A program made the position numbers and the translations under genes. Shown piece by piece: positions 54,443-64,000 of a stretch of DNA of 64,000 nt. Source of the DNA: Pyropia yezoensis. Its lineage: Eukaryota > Rhodophyta > Bangiophyceae > Bangiales > Bangiaceae. Location of the stretch: contig CM020619.1 of NCBI GenBank assembly GCA_009829735.1, positions 28,670,063 through 28,734,062 of the forward strand, read 5' to 3'. Within the stretch, counting starts at the first letter, position 1; each line of letters starts with the position of its first letter. A model generated the notes under the pieces. That model had not been told where the DNA came from, did no database searches, and saw only the letters and a list, made by a program, of their open reading frames with translations.

Positions 54443-57400
54443 ATGACCGGGGGGCGCTGGGGTTACCCAAGCAAGCCACCCCGGAGTACCGCGGGGAAAG
54501 CCCCACGGAGAGCGCGGTTGAGCCGACGCCGCATCAACCCCCGGGTACACCTTCCGGCCCCGACGACACGGCGTCAGGGGATTGATGACCAACCTCCAAG
54601 GTTGGGAGGAGAGGACGGGAAGCCCCGTCACGTTGAACCAGACAAGGGCCCTGTTCAGGATGCCCGAGCTACACCGGATATCGGTGTAGGACATGTGTTG
54701 TTTACCTTGGAGAACTTCAAGGTATCAGCCACACTGGGGGTTGACCCCCAGTCGACACGATCGTACTACCCTGTACTGGATACAGGGGCTGGACCCAACC
54801 TTATCCGGAAGGATACCCTCCCGGACAAGTGGCTTCCACGAGTCAGAGTGACTCGGGGACCCACCATCAAGGACGCGAATGGTCGACTCATTCGTACGAC
54901 CGCAGCGATGTCGCTGCAGGTTACCATCGGGGATCTCACCACGGAAGTTGACTTCCTGGTATGTGAAACGCTATCGGTGCCCTGCATACTGGGGTGCACC
55001 TTCATCAACGCTCACGTTGATGCAATCCGGCCAGGCCGGAGGACCGTCGAGCTTCAAGAAGCCGACGGGACGAAGCGAGGACACACGGCTATCGTCAGGG
55101 ACCTGACGCTACAAGGAAGCCACGTTAACGTGGCTGAGGTGTACGCAAGCGTCGAGCCGAAGACACTTCGGGTGGCCAAGCGAACTCGCTTTGAGCCGTT
55201 GTCAGGGACAGTCCTCCCGGTTAACTGCGACCTCGCAGGCATCTGCAGAGTCCAGTCCAACTTGCGGACGTACAAGCGCCATGGGTTGACCATGGCCAAC
55301 GGTCTCATAGACCTCCCAGCAGGAGGGTCGTCCCTCCTAGTGATGGCGAACTACCGCCGTAAGGCAGTCACCCTCCCGAAGGGAACTATCCTCGGGATTG
55401 CCGAACTCTACGAAGGAGATATCCTTACCCCTGATAAGGAAGGTCAAGTGGAACCACTTGAAGTACTGGCGGTCGCCGAGACCACCGAGCGACAGCAACC
55501 CGATGACGGGAAGCCTAACCCATCGGCGGCTCCGGCGGACCTGCCGCCAAAGGACCAAGAGGCCTTGAAGGCACTGGCCGAGGCTGACCTCGACCACCTT
55601 CCCCCTTCGGTAGCCGAAGGGGTACGACGGATGCTAAGAAAGCATGACGTTATGTGGACAGGCGGGGCCTTGGGGACCATTGGGGCAACCCAACATCGTA
55701 TAGACCTGGTACCAGGCGCACGACCCGCCCGCTCACAACCGCACCGAGCGGGACCTAGGCAACGAGAGATCGTTGATGGAGAAGTGAAGAGGATGAGTGA
55801 AGCTAAGGTGATCCGACCTTCGATGTCGGAATGGGGTGCCCCAGTCGTTATTGTGCCGAAGAAGGATCAAACCCCTCGGTTTTGCATCGATTATCGACGC
55901 CTCAACTTGGTTACCAAGAAGGACTCATACCCTTTACCAAGGATGGATGAATGCATCGACTTCTGGGGGAGGCTACGGTGTTTACCACCATCGACTGCAA
56001 TGCCGGATACTGGCAGATCCCGGTGGCGGACGAGGATATCCCCAAGACGGCATTCGTCTGTCACAGTGGAGTGTACGAGTTCCTAAGGATGCCCTTCGGA
56101 TTGTCCAACGCCCCCGCTACATTCCAGCGGGCTATCGACATCATACTGTCGGGGGTGAAGTGGCGTAACTGCCTAGTGTACCTCGATGACGTCATCGTCT
56201 TCTCGCGTAACATGGATGACCATGTACAACATGTTGACGAGGTACTCACCCTCTTGAGGAACGCCGGGGTAACCCTGCGTCTGAAGAAGTGCGCCTTCTT
56301 CCAACAGACGGTCGAGTATCTGGGCCACCAGATAACCCCTGGTAAACTAGGGGTACTCGAAGCCAATACCCGGGCACTCCGGGATGCCCGGTTCCCTAAC
56401 ACCCAGACGCAGCTCAAGAGCTTCCTGGGAATGTGCAATGTATACCGACGGTTCGTCAAGGACTTCGCTCGGATAGCTAAACCGTTAACGGTTCTTACGA
56501 GCAGTACCTTACCCAAGGTACTCCAACCCCCTTCGCCTAGCGAAGAGGAGGCATTCGAGTCGCTGAAGCGAGCCCTACTAGCCCCCCCCGTCCTTGCGTT
56601 ACCGCATAGACGGGGTACCTTCGTCATCGATGTCGATGCGTGTGATACACAAGTGGGATGCACCCTGTTACAGGGAGAGACGTTGATAGGTACCGACAAC
56701 GTTACCCCGGACCTACGTCCGGTAGGGTACTTCAGCCGGACACTCAACCCGGCTGAGCGGAACTATAGTGCCACCGAGCGTGAATGCCTCGGAGTTATAT
56801 GGGCAGTACAACTGCTCCGTCCATACCTGGAGGGCTCCAGGTTCATCGTGAGGTCCGACCACGAACCCCTACGATGGCTCCTCAACCTTGGTGACAAGGA
56901 TTCCGATAGCCATGGGAGGCTAGCCCGATGGAGGCTGAAGATGGCCGAGCACGACTACCGCACGGTGTATAAGGCTGGGTCAACCCACCACCTCGGAGAC
57001 GCATTGTCTCGACTCGACACCCCGAGCGGAAATACCCGCCCGGTGGACGAGGACATCCCGGTAGTACCGGTGTGCATGGTGGGTAATGCTACCCAGGGTA
57101 TGGCTGACCATACCATGGCACACCTTGCGTGCCCATTGACCCTCGCGGACTTCCGCGAGGCACAGGCCAACGACGATGACTGTAGTAGTCATCGTGCTAA
57201 CCTCCTGGCTGGTACGGCCGGCATCTTCTCCGAGAACGAAGACGGACTCATATACCGGCGGGCACCCGCCGATGGACGACATCAAGTCGTGGTTCCCGTG
57301 TCCTTACGGCAAGCCGTCATGAAACGAGAACATGCGAACCCTACAGCCGGACACCCGGGGGGTTCACGTATGTTCGCAGCAATGCGAAGGTTCTTCTACT

Positions 57401-58608
57401 GGCCAGCAATGGCCGTCGACGTGGTCGACCACGTAAGGGGATGCCACCCCTGTGCACGTAACCGCATGAGTCTACATAGGCGGGCGTCTGCCATGAAGCT
57501 ATTCCCACCTGATGGGCCCAACGAGCAGGTCGCTATCGACATACTCGGGCCACTTCCGATAACGGAAGAAGGGAACAGGTACATCCTGGTCATGTCTGAC
57601 CGCTTCACTAAGCTGTCAAGAGCGGCAGCCATCCCGAATGATACGGCATACAAGATCATGAACGCAGTGGTTGACCACTGGATCAGTGCATACGGAGTCA
57701 TGAAGCAACTCCTCTCCGATAACGGAACAAACCTTACGTCGGCATTCTGCACTAAGGTCCTGGGCATGTTCGGTATCGAACCACGTCGGGCATCCGACTA
57801 CCATCCGCAGTCCAACGGACAGGTGGAGCGGTTCAACCGCACCATCGTAAAGATGCTACAGTGCTACGTGGCCGAGCACACGAACACTTGGGACAGGCTT
57901 CTGTCCGTACTCACCCTGGCATACAATGCCAGGCCACATCGGAGCACAAACATTGCTCCGCTGGAGTGGGTCATGCCACTAGGCGTCGGTAACTTGACGC
58001 TGCCACCCGGCAGGTGCACTCGGTATGATACACCGAAGGGCCGACCCGCCGAACGCATCCACCTAGCTTGGTTGGCCAAGCTATCGTGGATGATTCCTAA
58101 GCTCAAGGGTGCCCTTGACAGAACACAACTTCGGTATAAGAAGAACTTCGACGCCCGACTACGGGTGCGCAACGCAACCCTGGTAACAGGTGACTGGGTC
58201 TATATCAGACACCAGAAGCTCCGAGGGAACAAGCTTATGCAACCGGTCAAGGGACCGTACCAGATCCTCCACAGAGATGACCACTCTGTTATCTTGCACT
58301 CCGATACGGAGATTCAACGCATCAACCTCAATGATGTGACACCTGCTCCGATGCCGGAACAGCCTCAGCCGGTACCGGCTGGGTTGCTACATGAAGCTTT
58401 TACAACCCACCGGTCAGATGACCCGGTGGGACCGGATGGGATTCCATACCAAGTAGAGAGCGTGGTCGGACACACCGACCCGGACCTACCAGGACCCTGG
58501 TACGTCAAGGTTATGTGGGTCGGATACGACTCACCCACCTGGGAACAGGCGGCAAATATACCCCGCCAACTCCTCATGCCGTACATGAGGCGACGACGCC
58601 TACTGTAA
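54443..58608 (+). pseudogene. pol: pol, copy 2 (frameshift at the start of reverse transcriptase)
   Basis: The first frame (54443-56086) covers the protease and the beginning of RT, up to MDECID. There, at about 55961-55966, one base fewer than in copy 1 plus nearby substitutions shift the frame. The remaining RT (YLDD box), RNase H, integrase (H...H, C..C, D, D, E residues) and chromodomain-like tail (YVKVMWVGYDSPTWEQ) run uninterrupted in the second frame to 58608. The codon that is TAG in copy 1 is a sense codon here. The change is not within a long homopolymer, so it is less likely to be a sequencing artefact than the shifts further right. Confidence 0.93.
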
Positions 58609-59087
58609 CAACCCAACCGACACCGACTTCGGCTGTTGGGGGGTGAGGCTTATACCTACTAAGTAGGGTGTGACGTGGTTACGGCAGACTTAGGTTTCTA
58701 AGTCAAATCAGACTTAGGTTTCTAAGTCGAACCAAGCTTAGGTAACTAAGTAGAGCTAAGCTTAGGTAACTAAGTAAAACCTGAACCTTAATAAGTTAAC
58801 TTTAAGGTAAAGGCTAACTCCGATAATATCGAAGTAACTAGGGAGCTTACACGGGAGGATGACCTCCCCAAGCCAAGACACCAAGTGAGGGAGGATTACC
58901 TCCCCAAGCATGAACCTACCGGAAGAAGTTGGACGGGAGGCAAGGCACCACTGAGCCAGAAGGGGTACTCCCCAGGGCAGCAAACAGAGGCAAGCAATGC
59001 CCCCAAAAGGGGATGAGTTTATACTCACTACTACCCGGCTACCATAAGGGTTGCCGGGGCCCTCTCCCGCACAAACAATAGCACTCC
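58609..59087. other. Hairpin-rich region, copy 2
   Basis: Same position as in copy 1 but with four hairpins instead of three: 58687-58704, 58711-58728, 58737-58750 and 58761-58774. The fourth arises from a local duplication of about 30 bases. All have a CTTAG/CTAAG core. Confidence 0.85.
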
Positions 59088-61532
59088 TCAGTGGGTAGAC
59101 CCACTGCCCGAGGGAGGCCACTCACGCGTAAGCGCGTAGACCTCCGTGCTCCACCTGTCGGCAACGTCACGACGGTCGACCACCCGAGTTACCTCGGTGC
59201 ATAGCTGGACGAGGGTGCTGCGGCCAGCCTCCACGTCCTCCAGAGCTTTCTGGAGGCGGTCCAGCACGCCACCGAAGCAACGCGCTGACCCAACCAGCGC
59301 AGCACCTGGGGGGATATCCCCCCAGCTAACAGAGAGACCCCCACGCATTGCGCGGGTAACAAGGGCGTCAACGCCATCATACCAGAGACGGGGACCCCCG
59401 TCTTGTATGACAGGGGCGGGAGCTGACACTGGCGCAGCCAGAGGAGCCACAGGAGCCGACACGGCTACCACCGGAGCCGGTGGCACCTGATACGAGGCCC
59501 GGTAGGACCCTACCGAAGGGGCTCCACCGTAACCACGGCGGTACTCCGCCCGACGACGGGACACCTCACGCTCCCCACCCACAGAGCCCCACTCTCGGGG
59601 ACGACGGCCAACCGCCGCCGGCATCGGATTACCGAACCACGGAGCAAGGACCTGAAGAGGGTCATGGATAACCATGGGAATACCCAGGTCAGCAACAGCC
59701 TCGGTGGATGCCCACCCATGGCAACTGGGCTCACCCGGCTGAGTACGCCGGACACGCAACGAGTGACGAGGCAAGGGGGAAGCCCCAGCCTGCGGGTCCC
59801 GGTACGGGGGAAGGGCCAACACCCCAGTCCAGTTCACGGCATCGTGAACAGCCAGCAGGGCTTCGAACTCCCGGGCCAACCCGGTCTTGGCGGCTATCAG
59901 ATCCACGCCCAACTGCGCGATGTGCCGACGGACACCCGTCGGAAGATGAAACAGACGACCCTGCCGGCGGACGGACAGCAAGAAGGATGAAGCCTGCCCG
60001 AGGGTAACCTCAAGGGTGAAGGTACCCTGCAACGGGTGGACCGGTCGCGAGGCCAACACACTCCCGAAGTAGCGAAGACAGGAGCCGGTGTCAAACCGGA
60101 AAGCAGGGGCGGGTTCCCACCCCTCCTGCCATAGCGGCGGGCGCACGGGAGTGTGTACCGGAGCACGACCGTTGCCGGTCTGCAACGCACACGTTATATC
60201 CGTGCGGAACGCATCCGCCATGACACCATGGTTACGTCGCCAACTCGACGCCGACTTCAACCCGCCATGGGCGGGTAGGGAGCCGTCAACGACAGATACG
60301 GGGGTACCCCCGGGTAGTAGTCAAAGTCGGGATACCGACCGGTACTGCCCACCGTCTCCCCAAACGCAACCGGCTCCGCCGCCGCCGCAATCCCCCGAGC
60401 ACTAGCCGGGTAGTCAATCTCCCGCGGCAACGCGGGGGCAATCAGGTCGCAGACCCCGAAGTTGGGGTCGAGGTAGACCTCACCCCGTCCCACCCGTGTG
60501 CGCCAGAGCTGCGCATGCCGGTCGTCCGGCTGACTCAGGATCCAATGATGTTCCACCCGGACCGCGTTCGGCTGGTTGACCAGCCGCACCAACTCCCGCT
60601 CCCAGCTCGGGTCACCTTAACGCGGCGGGAGGACGCTCCACGGGGATGCACCAGGTGGAAGTCCACCCGCATACGCCCATCGGACTCCATCGACTCTTGC
60701 ACCGTGAGGCCTCGAACCCGAGCCACCAAGTCGGACACCGCCATGGCGGGTTGACCCGCCGCCACGGCGACGCCGCCACCCAACGGGGCAACCCGGGCAG
60801 GACCAGGAAGAATCGGGGGCGCCGGGGGACGCACCACCGGCAGAGGGGCCGACGTCGGAGATGGACGAGGCCGAGGAGGAAGAAGAAGGGCGGGCGCCCG
60901 CCGGAGTAACTCCCGGTGTCAACCGCCATGGGAGAAGGAGCGTCTTGACCGCTCGACACCCGCGGCACCGCAGGTCTGGTACCGGCGCCGGCACCACCCG
61001 TCGGCGTAGCCCCCGCTCGGAAGGGGAAGGCACTTGGACAGCCTCCGGAGCCGGAGCCCCGGCCGTGCGGACACCCGCACCGTCTTGACCCGCCGCACCG
61101 GGTGTCGCACCGCCACCACCACCCGCGTCAACGTCGGGACCGCCTCGAGGAGTCACCGCCCGGACACCCGGACCACCTTGACCAGCCGGAGTCGGCTGCG
61201 GGTCGCCACCTCCGCCGCAGGGCGGACCATCTTGGGGTAGCTGCGGTGAGCCGGCACCGGCACCAGGCTCCATCCGGGCAGCCGTCAGAGGGGGGGTAGA
61301 AGCCGCCACGCGCGGTTGACCGCCGGGTTGACCTCCGGCCGACGGCACCGTCGTGCCGCTGCACCACGGACGACAGTCCTCCGGCCGACAGACGGACGGA
61401 CACAGCAGGCGCGTCGTCGTCAGACGAGCTCACCCCGTAACGCGCGGCGTCGGGACCGACAGGCGCGTCGTCCTCCATCTCCTCCCCGATCAGGAGGTCT
61501 TCCTCCTCTTCAAGCACCTGGGGATAGGACAT
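59088..61532 (-). pseudogene. Antisense reading frame (aORF), copy 2, with frameshifts
   Basis: Counterpart of the copy 1 frame, from ATG 61532 (MSYPQVLEEEEDLL) to the stop at 59090-59088. Its last 390 codons (60260-59088) are open and align with copy 1 without gaps. Further upstream at least four single-base differences change the frame (near 61360, between about 60970 and 60840, near 60623 and near 60262). The acidic N-terminus and the Pro/Gly/Ala-rich middle differ strongly from copy 1 while the C-terminal part is conserved. The nonsense codons of copy 1 are absent. Several shifts are one-base losses in short runs and could be consensus errors. Confidence 0.65.
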
Positions 61533-62112
61533 GATAACGGGTGCGGAGTCCCCCGCGCCCACAAGCCGTCGACGGCTACGACCCGGTACGGTGGGTTAAC
61601 CGGGACGAGCCAGGGAAGCGCGGGCACCCGCGCTTATGACCACAAACGGCCACGAGAAGCGCCGCAGGCACGCGGGTCGACCCGCGCCCCACGGGGCTAC
61701 GACCGCGCTCCACCCAGGCACCTGGGCGGGACGGGGCCACACCCACACACAGGGTAAGCAAGGGGGTCACCCCCAACCCGCCCCACGCAACGCGGGCAGC
61801 CCCCGCCCCCCACTCAATCGTCCACACGAGAGGGACCCCCCTACCACCAGGCACCTGGTGGCGGATCCGCTTGCACCACCCCTCGGAAAGGGGGTCGTGA
61901 ACAAAAACCCGCATCGGGAAATTAACGGTCCGGAAAACGGATCGTGTGTGTACCACACAAAGGGGGGCACCCCCCTCGGACAACCTCGTAAAGGGGTGTC
62001 TGTCGCGACGGGGCGCAAAGCCCCACCGACGGGTAAACAGTCACGCGACCCACTTACATTCGGTAACCCGAATGCAACTCGACCGAGGACGGGCCGAATC
62101 TAAGGGGGGATA
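61533..62112. other. aORF leader side and 3' untranslated part of copy 2
   Basis: Matches 50655-51240 of copy 1 with several one-base losses in C and G runs. No sense gene. It ends in the polypurine tract AAGGGGGGATA (62102-62112). Confidence 0.6.
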
Positions 62113-62473
62113 TGTAGCAATATGGTTGTCCGTATTGTGACCCTAATATTAGGGGGGCTACTTCTAATCCTTAACTTCAATTTGAGAGTCCGAGCTGGTC
62201 ACGGTATCTATAAGTTACGTATGACCAGAGGGACTTGCATCTTGGGGTGGAGGGTAGTTAGTAGTGTCTCCGAGGGTTTATAACGTGGGGGCCGGCGGCG
62301 AATCCACCGCCGGCCAAGGTAGAACAACAAACCCCTCCCATTTGGGCTCCATCTTGGTCCCGTGGCTTGCGCTCCAAGGACAGCAACCTTGGCCTCCCGG
62401 TGACGTTGGTGCCGATCCCCCTTGGTGAGTGTTCCCTGAGAGTGGACGTGCGACGGATCCCTATTGTGCTACA
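62113..62473 (+). repeat. LTR 4 (3' LTR of copy 2), mosaic
   Basis: 361 bp. It carries the LTR 3/5-type block CCTTAACTTCAATTTGAGAG but LTR 2-type bases on both sides of it (AATATTAG before; ACGTGGGGGCCGGCGG and GGATCCC after). Confidence 0.95.
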
Positions 62474-62532
62474 CCCACGCTGGGGAGGCCACCCGTATAC
62501 CCACGATCCGAGTCCCCTCAACTCGAGGCGGG
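62474..62532. repeat. Inter-element spacer, second copy (59 bp)
   Basis: Same as 51604-51663 except for one C less in a C-run. It begins CCCAC and ends GCGGG. Confidence 0.95.
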
Positions 62533-62628
62533 TGTAGCAATATGGTTGTCCGTATTGTGACCCTAATATCAGGGGGCTACTTCTAATCCTTAACTTCAAT
62601 TTGAGAGTCCGAGCTGGTCACGGTATCT
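62533..62628 (+). repeat. LTR 5 (5' LTR of copy 3), first 96 bp
   Basis: LTR 3-type sequence, cut by the assembly gap. Confidence 0.93.
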
Positions 62629-63128
62629 NNNNNNNNNNNNNNNNNNNNNNNNNNNNNNNNNNNNNNNNNNNNNNNNNNNNNNNNNNNNNNNNNNNNNNNN
62701 NNNNNNNNNNNNNNNNNNNNNNNNNNNNNNNNNNNNNNNNNNNNNNNNNNNNNNNNNNNNNNNNNNNNNNNNNNNNNNNNNNNNNNNNNNNNNNNNNNNN
62801 NNNNNNNNNNNNNNNNNNNNNNNNNNNNNNNNNNNNNNNNNNNNNNNNNNNNNNNNNNNNNNNNNNNNNNNNNNNNNNNNNNNNNNNNNNNNNNNNNNNN
62901 NNNNNNNNNNNNNNNNNNNNNNNNNNNNNNNNNNNNNNNNNNNNNNNNNNNNNNNNNNNNNNNNNNNNNNNNNNNNNNNNNNNNNNNNNNNNNNNNNNNN
63001 NNNNNNNNNNNNNNNNNNNNNNNNNNNNNNNNNNNNNNNNNNNNNNNNNNNNNNNNNNNNNNNNNNNNNNNNNNNNNNNNNNNNNNNNNNNNNNNNNNNN
63101 NNNNNNNNNNNNNNNNNNNNNNNNNNNN
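62629..63128. other. Assembly gap of exactly 500 Ns
   Basis: A round-number placeholder. The left side is position 96 of an LTR; the right side matches copy 1 from 48377. If copy 3 has the same layout, about 7.4 kb (rest of LTR, gag, pol, hairpins) is missing here. Confidence 0.97.
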
Positions 63129-64000
63129 TCACCCGAGTTACCTCGGTGCATAGCTGGACGAGGGTGCTGCGGCCAGCCTCCACGTCCTCCAGAGCTTTCT
63201 GGAGGCGGTCAAGCACGCCACCGAAGCAACGCGCTGACCCAACTAGCGCGGCACCTGGGGGGATATCCCCCAGCTAACAGAGAGACCCTCCCGCATTGCG
63301 CGGGTAACAAGGGCGTCAACGCCCTCATACCAGAGACGGGGACCCCCGTCTTGTATGACAGGGGCGGGAGCGGACACTGGCGCAGCCAGAGGAGCCAGAG
63401 GAGCCGACACGGCTACCACAGGAGCCGGTGGCACCTGATACGAGGCTCGGTAGGACCCTACCGAAGGGCTCCACCGTAACCCCGGCGGGGCTCCGCCCGA
63501 CGACGGGACACCTCACGCTCCCCCCCGCAGAGCCCCACTCTCGGGGACGACGGCCAACCGCCGCCGGTATCGGGTTACCGAACCACGGGGCAAGGACCTG
63601 AAGAGGGTCATGGATAACCATGGGAATACCCAGGTCAGCAACAGCCTCGGTGGACGCCCACCCATGGCAACTAGGCTCACCCGGCTGAGTACGCCGGATA
63701 CGCAACGAGTGACGAGGCAAGGGGGTAGCCCCAGCCTGCGGGTCCCGGTACGGGGGAAGGGCCAACACCCCAGCCCAGTTCACGGCATCGTGAACAGCCA
63801 GCAGGGCCTCGAACTCCCGGGCCAACCCGGTCTTGGCAGCTATCAGGTCCACGCCCAACTGCGCGATGTGCCGACGGACACCCGTCGGAAGATGAAACAG
63901 ACGACCCTGCCGGCGGACGGACAGCAAGAAGGAGGACGCCTGCCCGAGGGTAACCTCAAGGGTGAAGGTACCTTGCAACGGGTGGACCGGCCGGGAGGCC
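63129..64000 (-). pseudogene. Antisense reading frame (aORF), copy 3, partial
   Basis: Aligns with copy 1 from 48377 and copy 2 from about 59180. It extends past the right edge, and its stop is in the gap. The part 63978-63520 is open and includes codons for VNWAGVLALPPYRDP, without the copy 1 TGA. Three one-base losses in C or G runs (near 63265, 63465 and 63521) shift the frame relative to the other copies and look like consensus errors. Sequence variants alternate between copy 1-like (63129-63300) and copy 2-like (63890-63930), so this copy is a mosaic. Confidence 0.7.

Larger units (their letters stand above)
51664..62473 (+). mobile_element. Ty3/gypsy chromodomain LTR retrotransposon, copy 2 (10,810 bp)
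   Basis: LTRs 51664-52025 and 62113-62473. Same gene order as copy 1 and close in sequence throughout. Its flanks do not match (GCGGG on the left, CCCAC on the right), so it did not insert here as a unit. Pol has a frameshift and the antisense frame has several shifts. Confidence 0.95.

Noticed and set aside
1..64000. tRNA, rRNA or CRISPR loci
   Set aside because: No cloverleaf with conserved T-loop, no rRNA core sequence and no regular repeat-spacer array was seen; the tandem repeats present are minisatellites.

Overview
The window reads as nuclear DNA of a GC-rich, intron-poor eukaryotic alga. The best guess is a bangiophycean red alga (Porphyra/Pyropia type). The clues are very high GC, long C and G homopolymers, pyrimidine-rich leaders before start codons, GCC/GAC microsatellites that become poly-Ala and poly-Asp tracts, mostly single-exon genes with an occasional short GT-AG intron, a plastid-type Rubisco/aldolase SET methyltransferase, and eukaryotic secretory and nucleolar genes. 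The taxon is inferred from style and gene content, not from a marker gene.

From 1 to 39.5 kb lies a normal gene-bearing region with 1-4 kb gaps: a ZupT-like ZIP metal transporter cut by the left edge (minus, 1-925); a GT14 Golgi glycosyltransferase (plus, 4884-6296); a secreted GMC oxidoreductase (plus, 6796-8686, frame broken at a C16 run); a subtilisin-like protease (plus, 9624-10796); a Sec20-type SNARE (minus, 12870-14798); an unrecognised large membrane protein (minus, 16027-18480); a two-exon exostosin-type GT47 (minus, 20113-22429); a secreted choice-of-anchor-A protein (plus, 25434-26345); a DEDDh exonuclease (plus, 27089-28372); two convergent WD40 ribosome-biogenesis factors, WDR55/JIP5-like (plus, 29172-31161) and PAK1IP1/MAK11-like (minus, three exons, 31495-34409); and the SET methyltransferase (plus, 35074-36681). 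A decayed WD40 fragment and short palindromes follow. Between the protease and the SNARE gene lie a 764-bp non-autonomous inverted-repeat element and a 63-bp near-perfect palindrome.

From 40.88 kb to the right edge the window is a tandem array of one Ty3/gypsy chromodomain retrotransposon family. Copy 1 (40883-51603) and copy 2 (51664-62473) are each about 10.7-10.8 kb. Copy 3 starts at 62533 and is interrupted by exactly 500 Ns (62629-63128), then continues to the window end. Both complete copies have the order 5' LTR, primer site, gag, pol (protease, RT, RNase H, integrase, chromodomain), an array of short hairpins, a long ANTISENSE reading frame of about 790 codons, polypurine tract, 3' LTR. 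The same 59-60 bp spacer separates the copies, and the flanking 5-bp sequences fit an unequal crossover between two neighbouring insertions. The pol genes of both copies are broken, at different places.

The most novel item is the antisense frame between pol and the 3' LTR. It is present in all three copies. Between copies 1 and 2 the differences fall mostly at its third codon positions, so it looks like a real, formerly selected gene with no family I recognise. A technical theme runs through the window: several apparent frameshifts sit in G/C homopolymers of 13-25 bases and are more likely consensus errors than real lesions.
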